Position numbers and translations under genes: made by a program. DNA of 64,000 nucleotides from Tomitella gaofuii (GTDB lineage: Bacteria > Actinomycetota > Actinomycetes > Mycobacteriales > Mycobacteriaceae): contig NZ_CP059900.1 in NCBI RefSeq assembly GCF_014126825.1, positions 1,240,001 through 1,304,000 of the forward strand, in the 5' to 3' direction. Below are positions 32,854 to 42,605 of this stretch, piece by piece. The first letter of the stretch is position 1. Each line of letters opens with the position of its first letter. Below the pieces are notes generated by a model. The model ran no database searches. It was not told the origin of the DNA and saw nothing but the letters and a program-made list of their open reading frames with translations.

Positions 32854-33894
32854 ATGAACAAGACACCCCTGAAGTTCACCGCCCTCAAGCTGGGCGTGTT
32901 CACGCTGGTGATGCTGCTGATCATGGCCGGGCTGGTCGTGGTGTTCAGCCAGTACCGCACCGGTACCACGGAGGACTACCATGCCGTGTTCGAGAACGCG
33001 TCCAGCCTGGAGAGCGGCGACAAGGTCGCCATCGCCGGCGTGACCGTGGGCACCGTGACCGGCGTCCACATCACCGACGACAACCTGGCGATGGTCGACT
33101 TCAATGTGGACGACACGTACGAGCTTTCCACGACCACCGAGGTGGCCGTGCGGTACAAGGACCTCGTCGGCAACCGCTACGTGGAGCTGATCAAGGGCGC
33201 CGAGCCGGGCACGCCGTTGGGCGTGGGCGCGACGATTCCGACGGAACGCACCGAGCCCGCGCTCGACCTGGACACCCTGCTGGGCGGGTTCAAGCCGCTG
33301 TTCAAGGCGTTGGACCCGGAGCAGGTGAACATGCTGGCGAAGTCGCTCATCGACGTCTTCCAGGGTCAGGGGCAGCAGCTCGTGAGCTTGTTGGGCAGCA
33401 CCAGTTCGTTCTCGAAGACGCTCGCGGACCGTGATCAACTGATCGGCGACGTCATCGACAACCTCAATGCGGTCCTGGGGACGATGGACGAGCACAAGCA
33501 GGAGTTCAGCGGCATCGTCGACAACGTCCAGAAGGTCGTGAGCACGCTCGCGGCCAGCCGCGACGCGGTGGTGGGCGGCATCAACAGCATCAACGACGCC
33601 TCCGGCACGATGGCGTCGTTGCTGGAGGACACCCGCCCCGACCTCAAGGGCGATGTGGCCGAGTTGAACCGGCTCATGGGCCTGCTGTCCACGGACGAGG
33701 CCACCTCGGAGTTCGACTGGGTGCTCTCGAACATGCCGGCCGCGTTCCGGCAGGTCGTCCGCGTGGGCACGTACGGTGCGTTCTTCAACTTCTACCTGTG
33801 CGGCGTGACGTTCAAGGTGGGCGACGAGAACAACCCCATCTACATTCCGCTCAAGAACCAGACGACGGGAAGGTGTGCGCCCGTTGATGACTAA
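32854..33894 (+). CDS. mce4B: Mce4B subunit
   Basis: 346 residues. N-terminal helix LKLGVFTLVMLLIMAGLVVVF; MCE domain with KVAIAGVTVGTVTGVHI near residue 55; long helices with QGQGQQLVSLLGSTSSFSK; C-terminal NFYLCGVTFKVG and GRCAPV with a cysteine pair typical of the family. Starts 4 bases after mce4A; the stop overlaps mce4C by 8 bases. Confidence 0.92.
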   Translation: MNKTPLKFTALKLGVFTLVMLLIMAGLVVVFSQYRTGTTEDYHAVFENASSLESGDKVAIAGVTVGTVTGVHITDDNLAMVDFNVDDTYELSTTTEVAVRYKDLVGNRYVELIKGAEPGTPLGVGATIPTERTEPALDLDTLLGGFKPLFKALDPEQVNMLAKSLIDVFQGQGQQLVSLLGSTSSFSKTLADRDQLIGDVIDNLNAVLGTMDEHKQEFSGIVDNVQKVVSTLAASRDAVVGGINSINDASGTMASLLEDTRPDLKGDVAELNRLMGLLSTDEATSEFDWVLSNMPAAFRQVVRVGTYGAFFNFYLCGVTFKVGDENNPIYIPLKNQTTGRCAPVDD

Positions 33895-35104
33895 GCGATC
33901 CCGACGGAGCCCCGGAACCGGGGGCGCCCGGAGGAAGCCAGGACTGTGGACGCGGTTGCGGTCGCTGCCGCGGTTCCGCGACATGAACCCGATCCCGATC
34001 GCCATCATCGGATTGGTCCTCACCGCCGCCGTGGTGCTGGGGGCGTTGCAGTACGACAAGCTGCCGTTCATCAACTCGACCAACGGCTACCAGGCGCAGG
34101 TGGCCGACGCAGCGGGCCTCAAGTCCGGCGACGACGTCTTCGTCGCGGGCCTCAAGGTCGGCAAGGTGGGCTCCATCGGCCTGCAGGGCGATCACGTGGT
34201 GGTCGACTTCACCGTCGACAGCGACATCCGGCTCGGCAAGGACACTGTCGCGGCGATCTCCACCGAGTCGATGCTGGGCAAGCGCGGATTGTCGGTGCGT
34301 CCCGCAGGCGCCGGCGACCTCGGAGACGGCGGCGTGATCCCGTTGTCCCGCACGTCGACCCCGTACGCGCTCACCGAGGCGCTGGGCGACCTGGCGACCA
34401 ACGTGGGCGAGATCGACACCGACGCGGTCACCGAGGCGCTCGAATCCTTCTCGGGCAGCTTCGCCGACGCGCCGGAGGAGTTGCGGGGGGCGCTCGACGG
34501 CGTCACCAGGCTGTCGAAGAGCATCAGCTCGCGTGACCAGAAGCTGCAGGAGCTGCTGAAGAAGACCAACGGCGTCACCGGGGTGCTCAAGGACCGCAGC
34601 GAGCAGCTCAACGCCCTCGTGGTGGACGCGAACGCGCTGATGGCAAAACTGGACGAGCGCAAGCAGATGCTCAACCAGCTCATCGTGCACATAGGCGCGG
34701 TGTCCACCCAGCTCACCGGCTTCGTCGAGGACAACGAGCAGCAGCTCAAGCCCGCGCTGGACAACCTGCACACGGTGATGCAGGTGATGGAGAAGAACTA
34801 CGCCAACATCTCCGATTCGCTCGACGGCGTCACCAAGTACATGTACGCGCTGGGCGATTCCGTCGCCAATGGCCCGTACTTCATGGCCTACATCCAGAAC
34901 TTCCTCAATGCCATGGACTACCCCGGCGGGGTGCAGACCACCGACATGCTCAAGCCGCTGCTCGCGCAGATGGCGCAGCAGACCCCGGCGGCCGCGCAGC
35001 TGTTCGACGCGGCGAAGAAGCAGGCGGCGCCCGATGCCGATGCGGGCGCGCCGCAGGAGGGCGCCGGAGAGGCTGCGCAGAACACGGACGGGGGTGGACG
35101 ATGA
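33887..35104 (+). CDS. mce4C: Mce4C subunit
   Basis: 405 residues. A basic leader with RFRDMNPIPIAIIG precedes the membrane helix; the MCE domain includes GDDVFVAGLKVGKVGSI near 75; a helical domain with coiled-coil heptads (residues 180-300) follows; the C-terminus is Ala/Gly/Asp-rich (AAPDADAGAPQEGAG). I chose ATG 33887 because GGAAGG at 33868 is too close to the GTG at 33875. Overlaps mce4B by 8 bases and mce4D by 4. Confidence 0.9.
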   Translation: MTKRSRRSPGTGGARRKPGLWTRLRSLPRFRDMNPIPIAIIGLVLTAAVVLGALQYDKLPFINSTNGYQAQVADAAGLKSGDDVFVAGLKVGKVGSIGLQGDHVVVDFTVDSDIRLGKDTVAAISTESMLGKRGLSVRPAGAGDLGDGGVIPLSRTSTPYALTEALGDLATNVGEIDTDAVTEALESFSGSFADAPEELRGALDGVTRLSKSISSRDQKLQELLKKTNGVTGVLKDRSEQLNALVVDANALMAKLDERKQMLNQLIVHIGAVSTQLTGFVEDNEQQLKPALDNLHTVMQVMEKNYANISDSLDGVTKYMYALGDSVANGPYFMAYIQNFLNAMDYPGGVQTTDMLKPLLAQMAQQTPAAAQLFDAAKKQAAPDADAGAPQEGAGEAAQNTDGGGR

Positions 35105-36423
35105 CCGCCTACAAGGGCTACCTCCGCTCGGTGATAGCGGTGGCGCTGGTGCTGCTGGTCGGCGTGAGCGCGTGGCTGGTATGGCCGGGGAACCAGCGGT
35201 ACACCGTCACCGCATACTTCACCTCGGCGACGGGGATCTACGAGGGCGACTCGGTCCGCGTGCTGGGTGTGCCGGTGGGCGAGGTCACCTCGATCACCCC
35301 CGACGGGACCCGCAGCAAGTTCGAGCTTTCCATCGACAAGGGCGTGGACATCCCCGCCGAGGCCAGTGCGATCATCGTCGCGCAGAGCCTGGTGACGTCC
35401 CGGTTCGTCCAGCTCACTCCCGTCTACACCGGGGGCGACACGCTCGAGGACGGGGCCGTGATCCCCATCAGCCGCACCGCGGTGCCGGTGGAGTGGGACG
35501 AGATCAAGAAGGAGCTGTCGAAGCTCACCGAGGCGCTGGGGCCGGAGGGCGACAAGCCCGGTGCGCTCACCGATTTCCTCAACGTCGCCGGCGATACGCT
35601 CGACGGCAACGGCCAGCGGATCCATGACACGATCAAGGAGCTCGCCGCTGCGATGAACACCTTCTCGGACGGCAGCGACGACCTGTTCGGCACCATCAAG
35701 AACCTGCAGGTGTTCGTCAACGCCCTCGCGGACAGCAACCAGCAGATCGTCTCGGTCAGCGGGCACCTGGCCCGGGTGTCCGACGTGCTCGCGGACAGCA
35801 ACCAGCAGCTGGACTCGTCGCTCAAGAGTCTCGACTCCGCAGTGCAGGACGTCCAGCGCTTCCTCACCGACAACCGCTCCGAACTGAGCAGGTCGATCGA
35901 GGAGCTCTCCGAGTTCACGAGTGTGATCGCGGACAAGAAGGACCGGCTGGCGCAGCTTCTGCACGTGGGCCCCACCGGGCTGGTGAACTTCTACAACATC
36001 TACCAGCCCTACCAGGGCACCTTCACCGGTGCGATCGCGCTGAACAACACGAGCAACCTGGTGGACATGGTGTGCGGCGCCATGGGCGGATCCGACGGAA
36101 CCGGGCCGAACCCCGACGTCGACACCTGCATCAAGGCGCTGGCACCGGTGATCGGTTCCATCGCGATGAACTACCCGCCGGCCGGCACCAATCCGATCAC
36201 CGGCATCACCGCCACGCCGGACCAGGTGGTTTACACGGACCCGAGCCTGCACAACGTGCCCAAGCTCGAGCCGCCGCGCCTGCTGCCCAACGCGACGCCG
36301 CTGAGCGACGCCGACATCCGGCGCACCGATGGCGGCGACGGCACGACCGACGCGGACGCGGCGCCCGGCAGCGGCCTCGGCGGTCTGCTCAATCCCGTGC
36401 TGCCGCAAGGAGGCGGTGACTGA
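35101..36423 (+). CDS. mce4D: Mce4D subunit
   Basis: 440 residues. Helix VIAVALVLLVGVSAWLVW, MCE domain with GDSVRVLGVPVGEVTSI near residue 55, an extended helical region (FSDGSDDLFGTIKNLQVFV) and a Cys pair in MVCGAMGG and DTCIKAL. The tail is Pro/Gly-rich. ATGA overlap with mce4C; its stop shares a base with the mce4E start. Confidence 0.92.
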   Translation: MTAYKGYLRSVIAVALVLLVGVSAWLVWPGNQRYTVTAYFTSATGIYEGDSVRVLGVPVGEVTSITPDGTRSKFELSIDKGVDIPAEASAIIVAQSLVTSRFVQLTPVYTGGDTLEDGAVIPISRTAVPVEWDEIKKELSKLTEALGPEGDKPGALTDFLNVAGDTLDGNGQRIHDTIKELAAAMNTFSDGSDDLFGTIKNLQVFVNALADSNQQIVSVSGHLARVSDVLADSNQQLDSSLKSLDSAVQDVQRFLTDNRSELSRSIEELSEFTSVIADKKDRLAQLLHVGPTGLVNFYNIYQPYQGTFTGAIALNNTSNLVDMVCGAMGGSDGTGPNPDVDTCIKALAPVIGSIAMNYPPAGTNPITGITATPDQVVYTDPSLHNVPKLEPPRLLPNATPLSDADIRRTDGGDGTTDADAAPGSGLGGLLNPVLPQGGGD

Positions 36424-37805
36424 TGCGAAGCCGGCACTGCACCGGACGGCGGTTGATCGCCGCCACGGCACTCGGGTGCGCCGCACTGCTTGCGAGCGGG
36501 TGCACTTGGAACGGCTTGAATTCGCTGCCGCTCCCCGGGACCGTCGGGACGGACGACGATTCCTACAAGATCACCGCTGTGGTCCCCAATGTGGGCACGC
36601 TGACGCAGAACTCTCCGGTGATGATCGACGATGTCACCGTCGGGAGCATCCGCAAGATCACCGCGGACGAGAACTGGAATGCGCGCGTGACGATCGGACT
36701 CGAAGCGGGCACGAAGGTACCGCGCGGCACGCGCGCGATGGTGGGCCAGGCGAGCCTGCTGGGCTCGCAGTACCTCGAACTCGACCCTCCGGAGGGGGGC
36801 GCGGCCGTAGGCGGCTATCTCAGCGCGGGGGACGTGATCCCGTTGCAGCGGGGCGGCCGGTTCCCCAGCACCGAGCAGACGCTGTCGACGCTGTCCGTGG
36901 TGCTCAACGGCGGCGGCCTGGCGCAATTGCAGGACATCACCACGGAGCTCAACGCCGCGCTCGGTGGCAACGAGGGCAGCCTGCATGACCTCATCCCCAG
37001 ACTCAATGAGCTGGTGTCGACGCTCGACGAGCAGCGCGGAGACATCGTCGCGGCGATGGACGGAGTCGACCGACTCAGCGCGACGGTGCACGAGCAGAAC
37101 GATGTGCTGGAGAACGCGCTGACGGGTCTGGAGCCGGCCACCAAGGTGCTGGCCGACCAGAAGGACAACCTCACCGATGCGATCGTGGCGTTGGGGAACT
37201 TCAGCGCCAAGGCGGACACGGTGCTGACCGAGAGCGGGTCCGACCTGCGCTCGCTCACCGCGGACCTCAAACCGATCCTCGGCGCATTGGCGGACGCGGG
37301 AAAGAAGCTGCCGGAGACGCTGTCACTGCTGTTCACCTTCCCGTTCCCGATGGAAACGCTGTTCAACGCGATGCGCGGCGACTACACCAACCTGTGGGAC
37401 GAGGTGGACCTGACGGGCCAGCGGATCCAACGTTCGCTGCTCGTCGGCAGCCCCGCCCAGCCATGGTCGGACACCGAGTGGGCCAAGAAGATGGCGGATG
37501 CCGGGGGCGCCATCGGCGACCCGTTCAATCCGCGGATGCCCGACCCGGCGGCGGTGGAGGCCCCGGGGGCCGCACCGTCGGACGACGGGCAGGGTTCCGC
37601 CGCCGCGCCGGCGCCGCAGGAGCCCCCGGTCCAGAATTCGCAGTCCCCGGCCGCGCAGTCCCCGGCCGCGCAGGTTCCGACGGCACCGAGTCCGGCCGGC
37701 GACAGGCAAGGCGCAGGTGCGGCACCGCCCGCGGAGCCTGAGCCGGTGTTCGACGCACCGGTCGCAGAGCTCTTCGGCCCGCCGGCGACAGGAGAAGGCA
37801 AATGA
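36423..37805 (+). CDS. mce4E: Mce4E lipoprotein subunit (LprN-type)
   Basis: 460 residues. The signal peptide ends in a lipobox (LLASGCTWNGL), so this subunit is lipid-anchored, as the E subunit is in all mce operons. MCE domain near residue 60 (SPVMIDDVTVGSIRKI), helical domain to about 330, then a low-complexity tail of about 90 residues rich in Pro, Ala, Gln and Ser, including repeated SPAAQ. ATG 36423 overlaps the mce4D stop by one base. Confidence 0.92.
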   Translation: MRSRHCTGRRLIAATALGCAALLASGCTWNGLNSLPLPGTVGTDDDSYKITAVVPNVGTLTQNSPVMIDDVTVGSIRKITADENWNARVTIGLEAGTKVPRGTRAMVGQASLLGSQYLELDPPEGGAAVGGYLSAGDVIPLQRGGRFPSTEQTLSTLSVVLNGGGLAQLQDITTELNAALGGNEGSLHDLIPRLNELVSTLDEQRGDIVAAMDGVDRLSATVHEQNDVLENALTGLEPATKVLADQKDNLTDAIVALGNFSAKADTVLTESGSDLRSLTADLKPILGALADAGKKLPETLSLLFTFPFPMETLFNAMRGDYTNLWDEVDLTGQRIQRSLLVGSPAQPWSDTEWAKKMADAGGAIGDPFNPRMPDPAAVEAPGAAPSDDGQGSAAAPAPQEPPVQNSQSPAAQSPAAQVPTAPSPAGDRQGAGAAPPAEPEPVFDAPVAELFGPPATGEGK

Positions 37806-39265
37806 TGCTCAGCCGGTTCGTCCGGATTCAACTGGTGATCTTCCTGATCCTTTCGGTCATCGGCGTCACGGTGATGGCCACGCAGTACATGCGCGTGGGC
37901 GACCTGCTGGGGATCGGACAGGACTCGATCACCGTCGACCTGCCGAGCAGCGGCGGGTTGTATGAGAATGCGAACGTGACCTATCGCGGCAGCAACGTCG
38001 GAAGGGTCACGTCCGTCGACCTGACCGGTGACGGGGTGAAGGCGCGTCTGTCCATCGACGGCGACGCGCGGATCCCCGTCGACACCGAGGTGGCGGTGCG
38101 CAGCGTGTCGGCGATCGGCGAGCAGTACGTGGAGTTCCTGCCGCGCACCGACAAGGGGCCGTATCTCGACGACGGTGCGGAGATCCCCGAAGACCGGGTG
38201 AGCATGCCGGTCGACATCGGGCCGATCCTCGACAAGGCCGATGCGCTGCTGTCGACGGTGCCGCGCGACAAGCTCACCAGCCTGGTCGACGAGACCTTCA
38301 CCGCCTTCGAGGGGGTGGGGCCGGACCTGCGTCGACTCATCGAGTCGAGCAAGACGCTGATCCAGGACGCGCAGGACAGCTCCGACGCCACCAAGAGCCT
38401 CCTCGCGCAGCTGGGGCCGCTGTTGGACACCCAGGTGATCTCCGGGGACGACCTGAAGTCCTGGGTGCACGATCTGGCGGCGTTCACCGGCCAGGTCAGG
38501 GCCGACGATCCGCAGGTGCGCTCCGTGCTGGACAACGCACCGGACACGCTGCGGGAGGCGCAGCAGACGTTCCAGGATGTGGAGAACACGCTGCCGTTGC
38601 TGATGGCCAACGCCGTCACGCTCGGCAAGGTCACCTACACCTACAACGATTCGATCCAGCAAATGCTCGTCGTGTATCCGGCGCTGATGGCGGCCCTGCA
38701 GACGGTCACCACCTACGCGTCGAACCACGGCAACAAGCTGCCGCTGGACTTTCACCTGGAGCTCAACGAGCCGCCCGCGTGCACCATGGGTTACCTCGCC
38801 CCGGACCAGCGCCGTCCGCCCAACGAGGTGTCGGTGCCGGTGACGCCGGACGGGATCTACTGCAAGCTGCCGCAGGATTCGCCCATCGCGGTGCGCGGCG
38901 CCCGGAACTCGCCGTGCCCGAACCAACCGGGCAAGCGTGCCCCCACGCCGGAGCTGTGCAAGGATCCGCGCGGGTTTGTACCCTTGGGCGAGAATCCGAC
39001 ACCGTTCGGCCCCCCGCAGCCGGACGTGCCCGGGGTGCCGCCCGGCACCTATGAGGGTCTGGGAGACCAGCGCAACAACGCACAGCCCAGCAGCGCCGAG
39101 GAGGGCCAGGGGCAGATCGGTACCGCCTCCTACGACCCGGGCACGGGCCGTTACGTGGCGCCGGACGGCACCGTGACCGTGGACAAGAGTCTGACGGGGG
39201 CCGACAGCGACGCCGCTGCGGGGGACGATTCGTGGCAGGCTCTGCTCACCGCGCCGGGCGCGTGA
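37802..39265 (+). CDS. mce4F: Mce4F subunit
   Basis: 487 residues. Helix FVRIQLVIFLILSVIGVTVM, MCE domain with NVTYRGSNVGRVTSVDL near 58 and RSVSAIGEQYVEFLPR near 100, a helical region, then a C-terminal domain with four cysteines (PACTMGY, IYCKLPQD, SPCPNQPG, ELCKDPRG) and a Gly/Gln-rich end. ATGA overlap with mce4E. The start could be either of two adjacent ATG codons. Confidence 0.92.
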   Translation: MMLSRFVRIQLVIFLILSVIGVTVMATQYMRVGDLLGIGQDSITVDLPSSGGLYENANVTYRGSNVGRVTSVDLTGDGVKARLSIDGDARIPVDTEVAVRSVSAIGEQYVEFLPRTDKGPYLDDGAEIPEDRVSMPVDIGPILDKADALLSTVPRDKLTSLVDETFTAFEGVGPDLRRLIESSKTLIQDAQDSSDATKSLLAQLGPLLDTQVISGDDLKSWVHDLAAFTGQVRADDPQVRSVLDNAPDTLREAQQTFQDVENTLPLLMANAVTLGKVTYTYNDSIQQMLVVYPALMAALQTVTTYASNHGNKLPLDFHLELNEPPACTMGYLAPDQRRPPNEVSVPVTPDGIYCKLPQDSPIAVRGARNSPCPNQPGKRAPTPELCKDPRGFVPLGENPTPFGPPQPDVPGVPPGTYEGLGDQRNNAQPSSAEEGQGQIGTASYDPGTGRYVAPDGTVTVDKSLTGADSDAAAGDDSWQALLTAPGA

Positions 39266-39306
39266 GTGCAGAGCGTAGCCGCGCCGACAGCACTGAGGAC
39301 AGGTAA

Positions 39307-40041
39307 TTGAGAGGACTGCGGAGACGCGCGCGCGGCTCGGGCCGCAAGCCGGTGGGCGGCGACGGTGCCGATGCGCGCGCACACGACGGCGCCGGCGCAC
39401 ACGACGGCGCCGACGCGGCTGACGGCGCCGACGCGGCTGACGGCGCCGACGCGGCTGACGGCGCCCAGGCCTCAACAGCGGAAGCCTCGGCATCGGACGG
39501 CGCGCCGGATCACGCGCAGCCGGAACGGGTGCGCACACCGCGCGCCTGGCTGTTCCCCGTCGCGTCGGGCGTGGTCATCGTGGCCCTCCTGGTCGTGATG
39601 GGTCTGCTGCTGTGGCAGCGGTATGGCACGTCGGACACGAATGCGTCCGCGGGCGGATCGCAGGGCGCGCTGCAGTCGCCGGCCATCGACGTCGCGGAGA
39701 AGGTGGTGCTGGGTGTCACCAACGTCAATCCCGACACGGTGAAGGCGAACGCGGACGAGGTGCTGGCGAACAGCACCGGGTCCTTCCACGACGACTACCA
39801 GGCGGCGCAGGGCCAGTTCGCCGCCCTCGTGGGCAAGGCGGACGCGACGTCCGCGGGCACGATCGTGGAGTCGGGGCTGGAGTCGCTGAAGGGTGACACC
39901 GCCACGGTGCTGGTGGTCGTGTCGACGGACGTGCAGAACAAGGCGCTGCCCGAGGCGTCGCAGCGCGGATTCCGCCTCCGGGTGACATTGGAGAAGGACG
40001 GGAACACCTACAAGGTGTCGAATTTGGAGCAGGTGCCGTGA
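39307..40041 (+). CDS. mam4A: Mce-associated membrane protein (mam4A)
   Basis: 244 residues. Residues about 20-60 are a repeat-encoded Ala/Asp/Gly segment (units of AADGAD). A membrane helix (WLFPVASGVVIVALLVVMG) is near residue 80 and the extracytoplasmic domain of about 140 residues follows, as in Rv3493c. These proteins stabilise or assist the Mce4 complex, possibly via OmamA-like contacts. Start TTG 39307 is weak; GAGGACAGG just upstream supports it. A start inside the repeat cannot be excluded. It follows mce4F by 41 bases. Confidence 0.85.
   Translation: MRGLRRRARGSGRKPVGGDGADARAHDGAGAHDGADAADGADAADGADAADGAQASTAEASASDGAPDHAQPERVRTPRAWLFPVASGVVIVALLVVMGLLLWQRYGTSDTNASAGGSQGALQSPAIDVAEKVVLGVTNVNPDTVKANADEVLANSTGSFHDDYQAAQGQFAALVGKADATSAGTIVESGLESLKGDTATVLVVVSTDVQNKALPEASQRGFRLRVTLEKDGNTYKVSNLEQVP
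39377..39466. repeat. Five 18-bp tandem repeats inside mam4A
   Basis: Five 18-base units: two of type GCGCACACGACGGCGCCG and three of type ACGCGGCTGACGGCGCCG, the last ending in CCC. The length is a multiple of three, so copy-number change alters the protein by six residues without a frameshift. It lies in the cytoplasmic tail. Confidence 0.92.
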
Positions 40042-40703
40042 CGGTGGACGACGACACGACCGGCGCCGACACGACCGGCGCCGACACGGCTGGCAGTGGC
40101 GCGGGGACGCCAGGGCGGAGCCGCGCGCGGCTGTTCGTGCGGGCCGCGACGGTCGCGGTCATCGTGGCGCTGGCCGCGGTGGTCGGGTGGTTGGCGTGGG
40201 GGTACTTCACCGAGGATGCGGCGCACACCGACGCGGCGGCGGCGATCGGACAAACCCCCGAAGACGAGGGCGACCCGGCCTCCAACGGGGCGGGCGCACC
40301 GGTCGTGTGGGGCCGTGGGACCGGGCCGGCGACGGCGGCGGTCCGGGCCGCGGTGAGCGGCACGGAGTCCATCTTCGGGTACACCTACGACAAGGCGGAG
40401 CAGCAGCTCGGCGACGCCTCGAACGCGTTGACCGGCGATTTCCAGGACGAGTTCCGCAAGTACGTTTCCACGCAGCTGGTCCCTGCGGCCCAGGAGAAGA
40501 AGGCGTCGGTGGCGGCCACCGTCGTCGGTGCCGCGCCTGTGCGATTCTCGGGGGAGGCGGCGCAGGTGCTGGTCTTCCTCGACCAGGTGGCCAAGACCGA
40601 GGGGGCCACGCAGACGGCGTTCACGCCCAGCCAGTTGATGGTCTCGCTGGACAATGCCGATGGGGAATGGCTGATCAGCGACGTGCGGCGCATCGCCTAC
40701 TGA
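40038..40703 (+). CDS. mam4B: Mce-associated membrane protein (mam4B)
   Basis: 221 residues; acidic N-terminus with DTTGADTTGADTAG, membrane helix AATVAVIVALAAVVGWLAWGYF near 35, and an extracytoplasmic domain of about 150 residues ending in WLISDVRRIAY, as in Rv3492c. GTG 40038 overlaps the mam4A stop (GTGA). Last gene of the mce4 operon; otsA converges 12 bases downstream with no hairpin between. Confidence 0.88.
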   Translation: MTVDDDTTGADTTGADTAGSGAGTPGRSRARLFVRAATVAVIVALAAVVGWLAWGYFTEDAAHTDAAAAIGQTPEDEGDPASNGAGAPVVWGRGTGPATAAVRAAVSGTESIFGYTYDKAEQQLGDASNALTGDFQDEFRKYVSTQLVPAAQEKKASVAATVVGAAPVRFSGEAAQVLVFLDQVAKTEGATQTAFTPSQLMVSLDNADGEWLISDVRRIAY

Positions 40704-40715
40704 CCGGCCGCTCGG

Positions 40716-42158
40716 TTACAGCGGCTCCTGCGCGGAGGTCGACCGGAGCACGTCGAGGAACATCCGCGCCCACCGGTCCACGTCGTGCGCCAGCACTTGC
40801 CGGCGCAGCGCCCGCATCCGGCGACGGCCCGTCTCGCGATCCTGCGAGACCGCGGCCGTCATCGCGTTCTTCACGCCGTCGATGTCGTGCGGGTTGACCA
40901 GGTAGGCCTGCTTGAGCTCGGACGCGGCGCCGGCGAACTCGCTGAGCACCAGGGCCCCGTCCAGGCGCACCTTGCTCGCCACGTACTCCTTCGCCACCAG
41001 GTTCATGCCGTCGCGCAGCGGCGTCACCAGCATGACGTCGGCGGCCACGAAGAACGCGGTGAGCTCCTCGCGGCCCACCGGGCGGTGCATGTAGTGCACC
41101 ATCGTGCTGCCGACCTCACCGTATTCGCCGTTGATGCGGCCGACCTGCTCTTCGATGGACCTCCGCATGATGGCGTACTGCTCGACCCGTTCGCGGCTGG
41201 GCGTGGCCAACTGCACCATCACGGTGTCGGACGGGTCCAAGCGTCCCTCCTCGAGAAGCTCGCCGATCGCACGCAGACGCATGTCGATGCCCTTGGTGTA
41301 GTCCAGCCGGTCCACGCCGAGCATGATCACGCCCGGATCGCCGAGCTGCCGGCGGATCTCGGCGGCTCTGTCGCGGACGGCCCGGCTGCGGGCGAGGCGG
41401 TCGATCCGCGACGAGTCTATGGAGATGGGGAAGGCGCCGACGCGGACGGTGCGCCCCTCGTGGGTGATCGAACCGTGGCGCGCAAGCGGACGAATGTATC
41501 CGCGGCTGGTCGGCAGGCCCAGGAGCTTGCGGGCGAGGATCATGAAATTGTCCGCGCCGCCAGGGAGCTGGAACCCGATCAGATCGGCCCCCAGCATCCC
41601 CTCGACCACCGCTCGCCGCCACGGCAGCTGCATGAACAGCTCCACAGGAGGGAAGGGGATGTGGAGGAAGAAGCCGATGGTCAGATCGGGGCGCAGCTCG
41701 CGCAGCATGCGGGGCACCAGTTGCAGCTGGTAATCCTGCACCCAGACGGTGGCGCCGCCGGCGGCCGTCTTCGCCGTGGCCTCCGCGAAACGCCGATTGA
41801 CGTCCACGTAGCTTTCCCACCATTCACGGTGGTATTCGGGTTTGACGGCCAGGTCGTGGTACAGCGGCCACAGCGTGCCGTTGGAGAATCCCTCGTAGTA
41901 GCGTTCGTAGTCGTCGGAGTCGAGCCGCACCGGGTGCAACTCCAGGCCGTCCTCGACGAACGGGGCGACGTCGGCGTCGGCCTGCCCTGGCCAGCCCACC
42001 CATCCGCCGGAGTTGTTCCGTAGGACGGGCTCGAGCGCGCTGACCAGTCCGCCGGGGGAGCGGCGCCATTCCGGCTCGCCGTCCTCTCCGGTCACCAGGT
42101 CCACCGGGAGCCGGTTGGCCACGACGACGAAGTTCGAACCGACGTCCTGCTCGCTCAC
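40716..42158 (-). CDS. otsA: OtsA, trehalose-6-phosphate synthase
   Basis: 480 residues, glycosyltransferase family 20. It joins a nucleotide-activated glucose (UDP or ADP) to glucose-6-phosphate. Motifs: [11 protein letters not shown] near residue 35, [15 protein letters not shown] near 140, [13 protein letters not shown] near 160, [15 protein letters not shown] near 285 and [15 protein letters not shown] near 385 with the catalytic and nucleotide-binding residues. The start is GTG 42158, since GGAGG lies 5 bases upstream. The locus beside mce4 is the same as in M. tuberculosis (Rv3490). Confidence 0.93.
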   Translation of the reverse strand: MSEQDVGSNFVVVANRLPVDLVTGEDGEPEWRRSPGGLVSALEPVLRNNSGGWVGWPGQADADVAPFVEDGLELHPVRLDSDDYERYYEGFSNGTLWPLYHDLAVKPEYHREWWESYVDVNRRFAEATAKTAAGGATVWVQDYQLQLVPRMLRELRPDLTIGFFLHIPFPPVELFMQLPWRRAVVEGMLGADLIGFQLPGGADNFMILARKLLGLPTSRGYIRPLARHGSITHEGRTVRVGAFPISIDSSRIDRLARSRAVRDRAAEIRRQLGDPGVIMLGVDRLDYTKGIDMRLRAIGELLEEGRLDPSDTVMVQLATPSRERVEQYAIMRRSIEEQVGRINGEYGEVGSTMVHYMHRPVGREELTAFFVAADVMLVTPLRDGMNLVAKEYVASKVRLDGALVLSEFAGAASELKQAYLVNPHDIDGVKNAMTAAVSQDRETGRRRMRALRRQVLAHDVDRWARMFLDVLRSTSAQEPL

Positions 42159-42225
42159 GCGCGCCTCCACAGATCACCAGCTCCGGCGGCCGGGCGGCTG
42201 CCGGATCGACACCGATGGTGCCAGG

Positions 42226-42405
42226 TCAATCGTCGCGGGGCTGCGGGGCGATCCCCAGCATCGACAGGAACATGCGGCATTCCTCCGCATCGGCCGCGAA
42301 CGCGGCGACGACGCGCTGTGCCTGATGCGTGGTCTCGTCCGCCAGTGGTGCGAGGTCCTCGTCGAGATCCTGCGCAGCATTGCCGCCGGTGGTACTGGCC
42401 GCCAT
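42226..42405 (-). CDS. Small conserved protein next to otsA
   Basis: 59 residues: MAASTTGGNAAQDLDEDLAP, then HQAQRVVAAFAADAEECRMF and LSMLGIAPQPRDD. Soluble, acidic and predicted helical in the second half, with one Cys. I know no function. GGAGG 5 bases before ATG 42405 is a convincing ribosome site; an ATG at 42417 is in frame. It lies 67 bases upstream of otsA on the same strand, a position that also holds a short unknown gene in M. tuberculosis (Rv3489). Missed easily because it is short. Confidence 0.65.
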   Translation of the reverse strand: MAASTTGGNAAQDLDEDLAPLADETTHQAQRVVAAFAADAEECRMFLSMLGIAPQPRDD

Positions 42406-42605
42406 CGGTTCCTCCATGTTAGGGCTCGTGAGGTGTGACTGGTTGTCTCGGTAAGGCCGCGCGGGGCGGCGTGAAGTCTGCGGGCTCCGTGGACCGCGTG
42501 CGTGCGGTCGTGGCACCGGGGTCTACGGAGAACGTACGTCTGCAGGCCGGGGCCGCGCACTCGCGGCGTCACACGGGCGCAGACCGGCTGCGGATCATTA
42601 CGACT

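Noticed and set aside
39377-39466. CRISPR-like array
   Set aside because: The repeats are contiguous without spacers, in frame and inside mam4A; no cas genes in the window.
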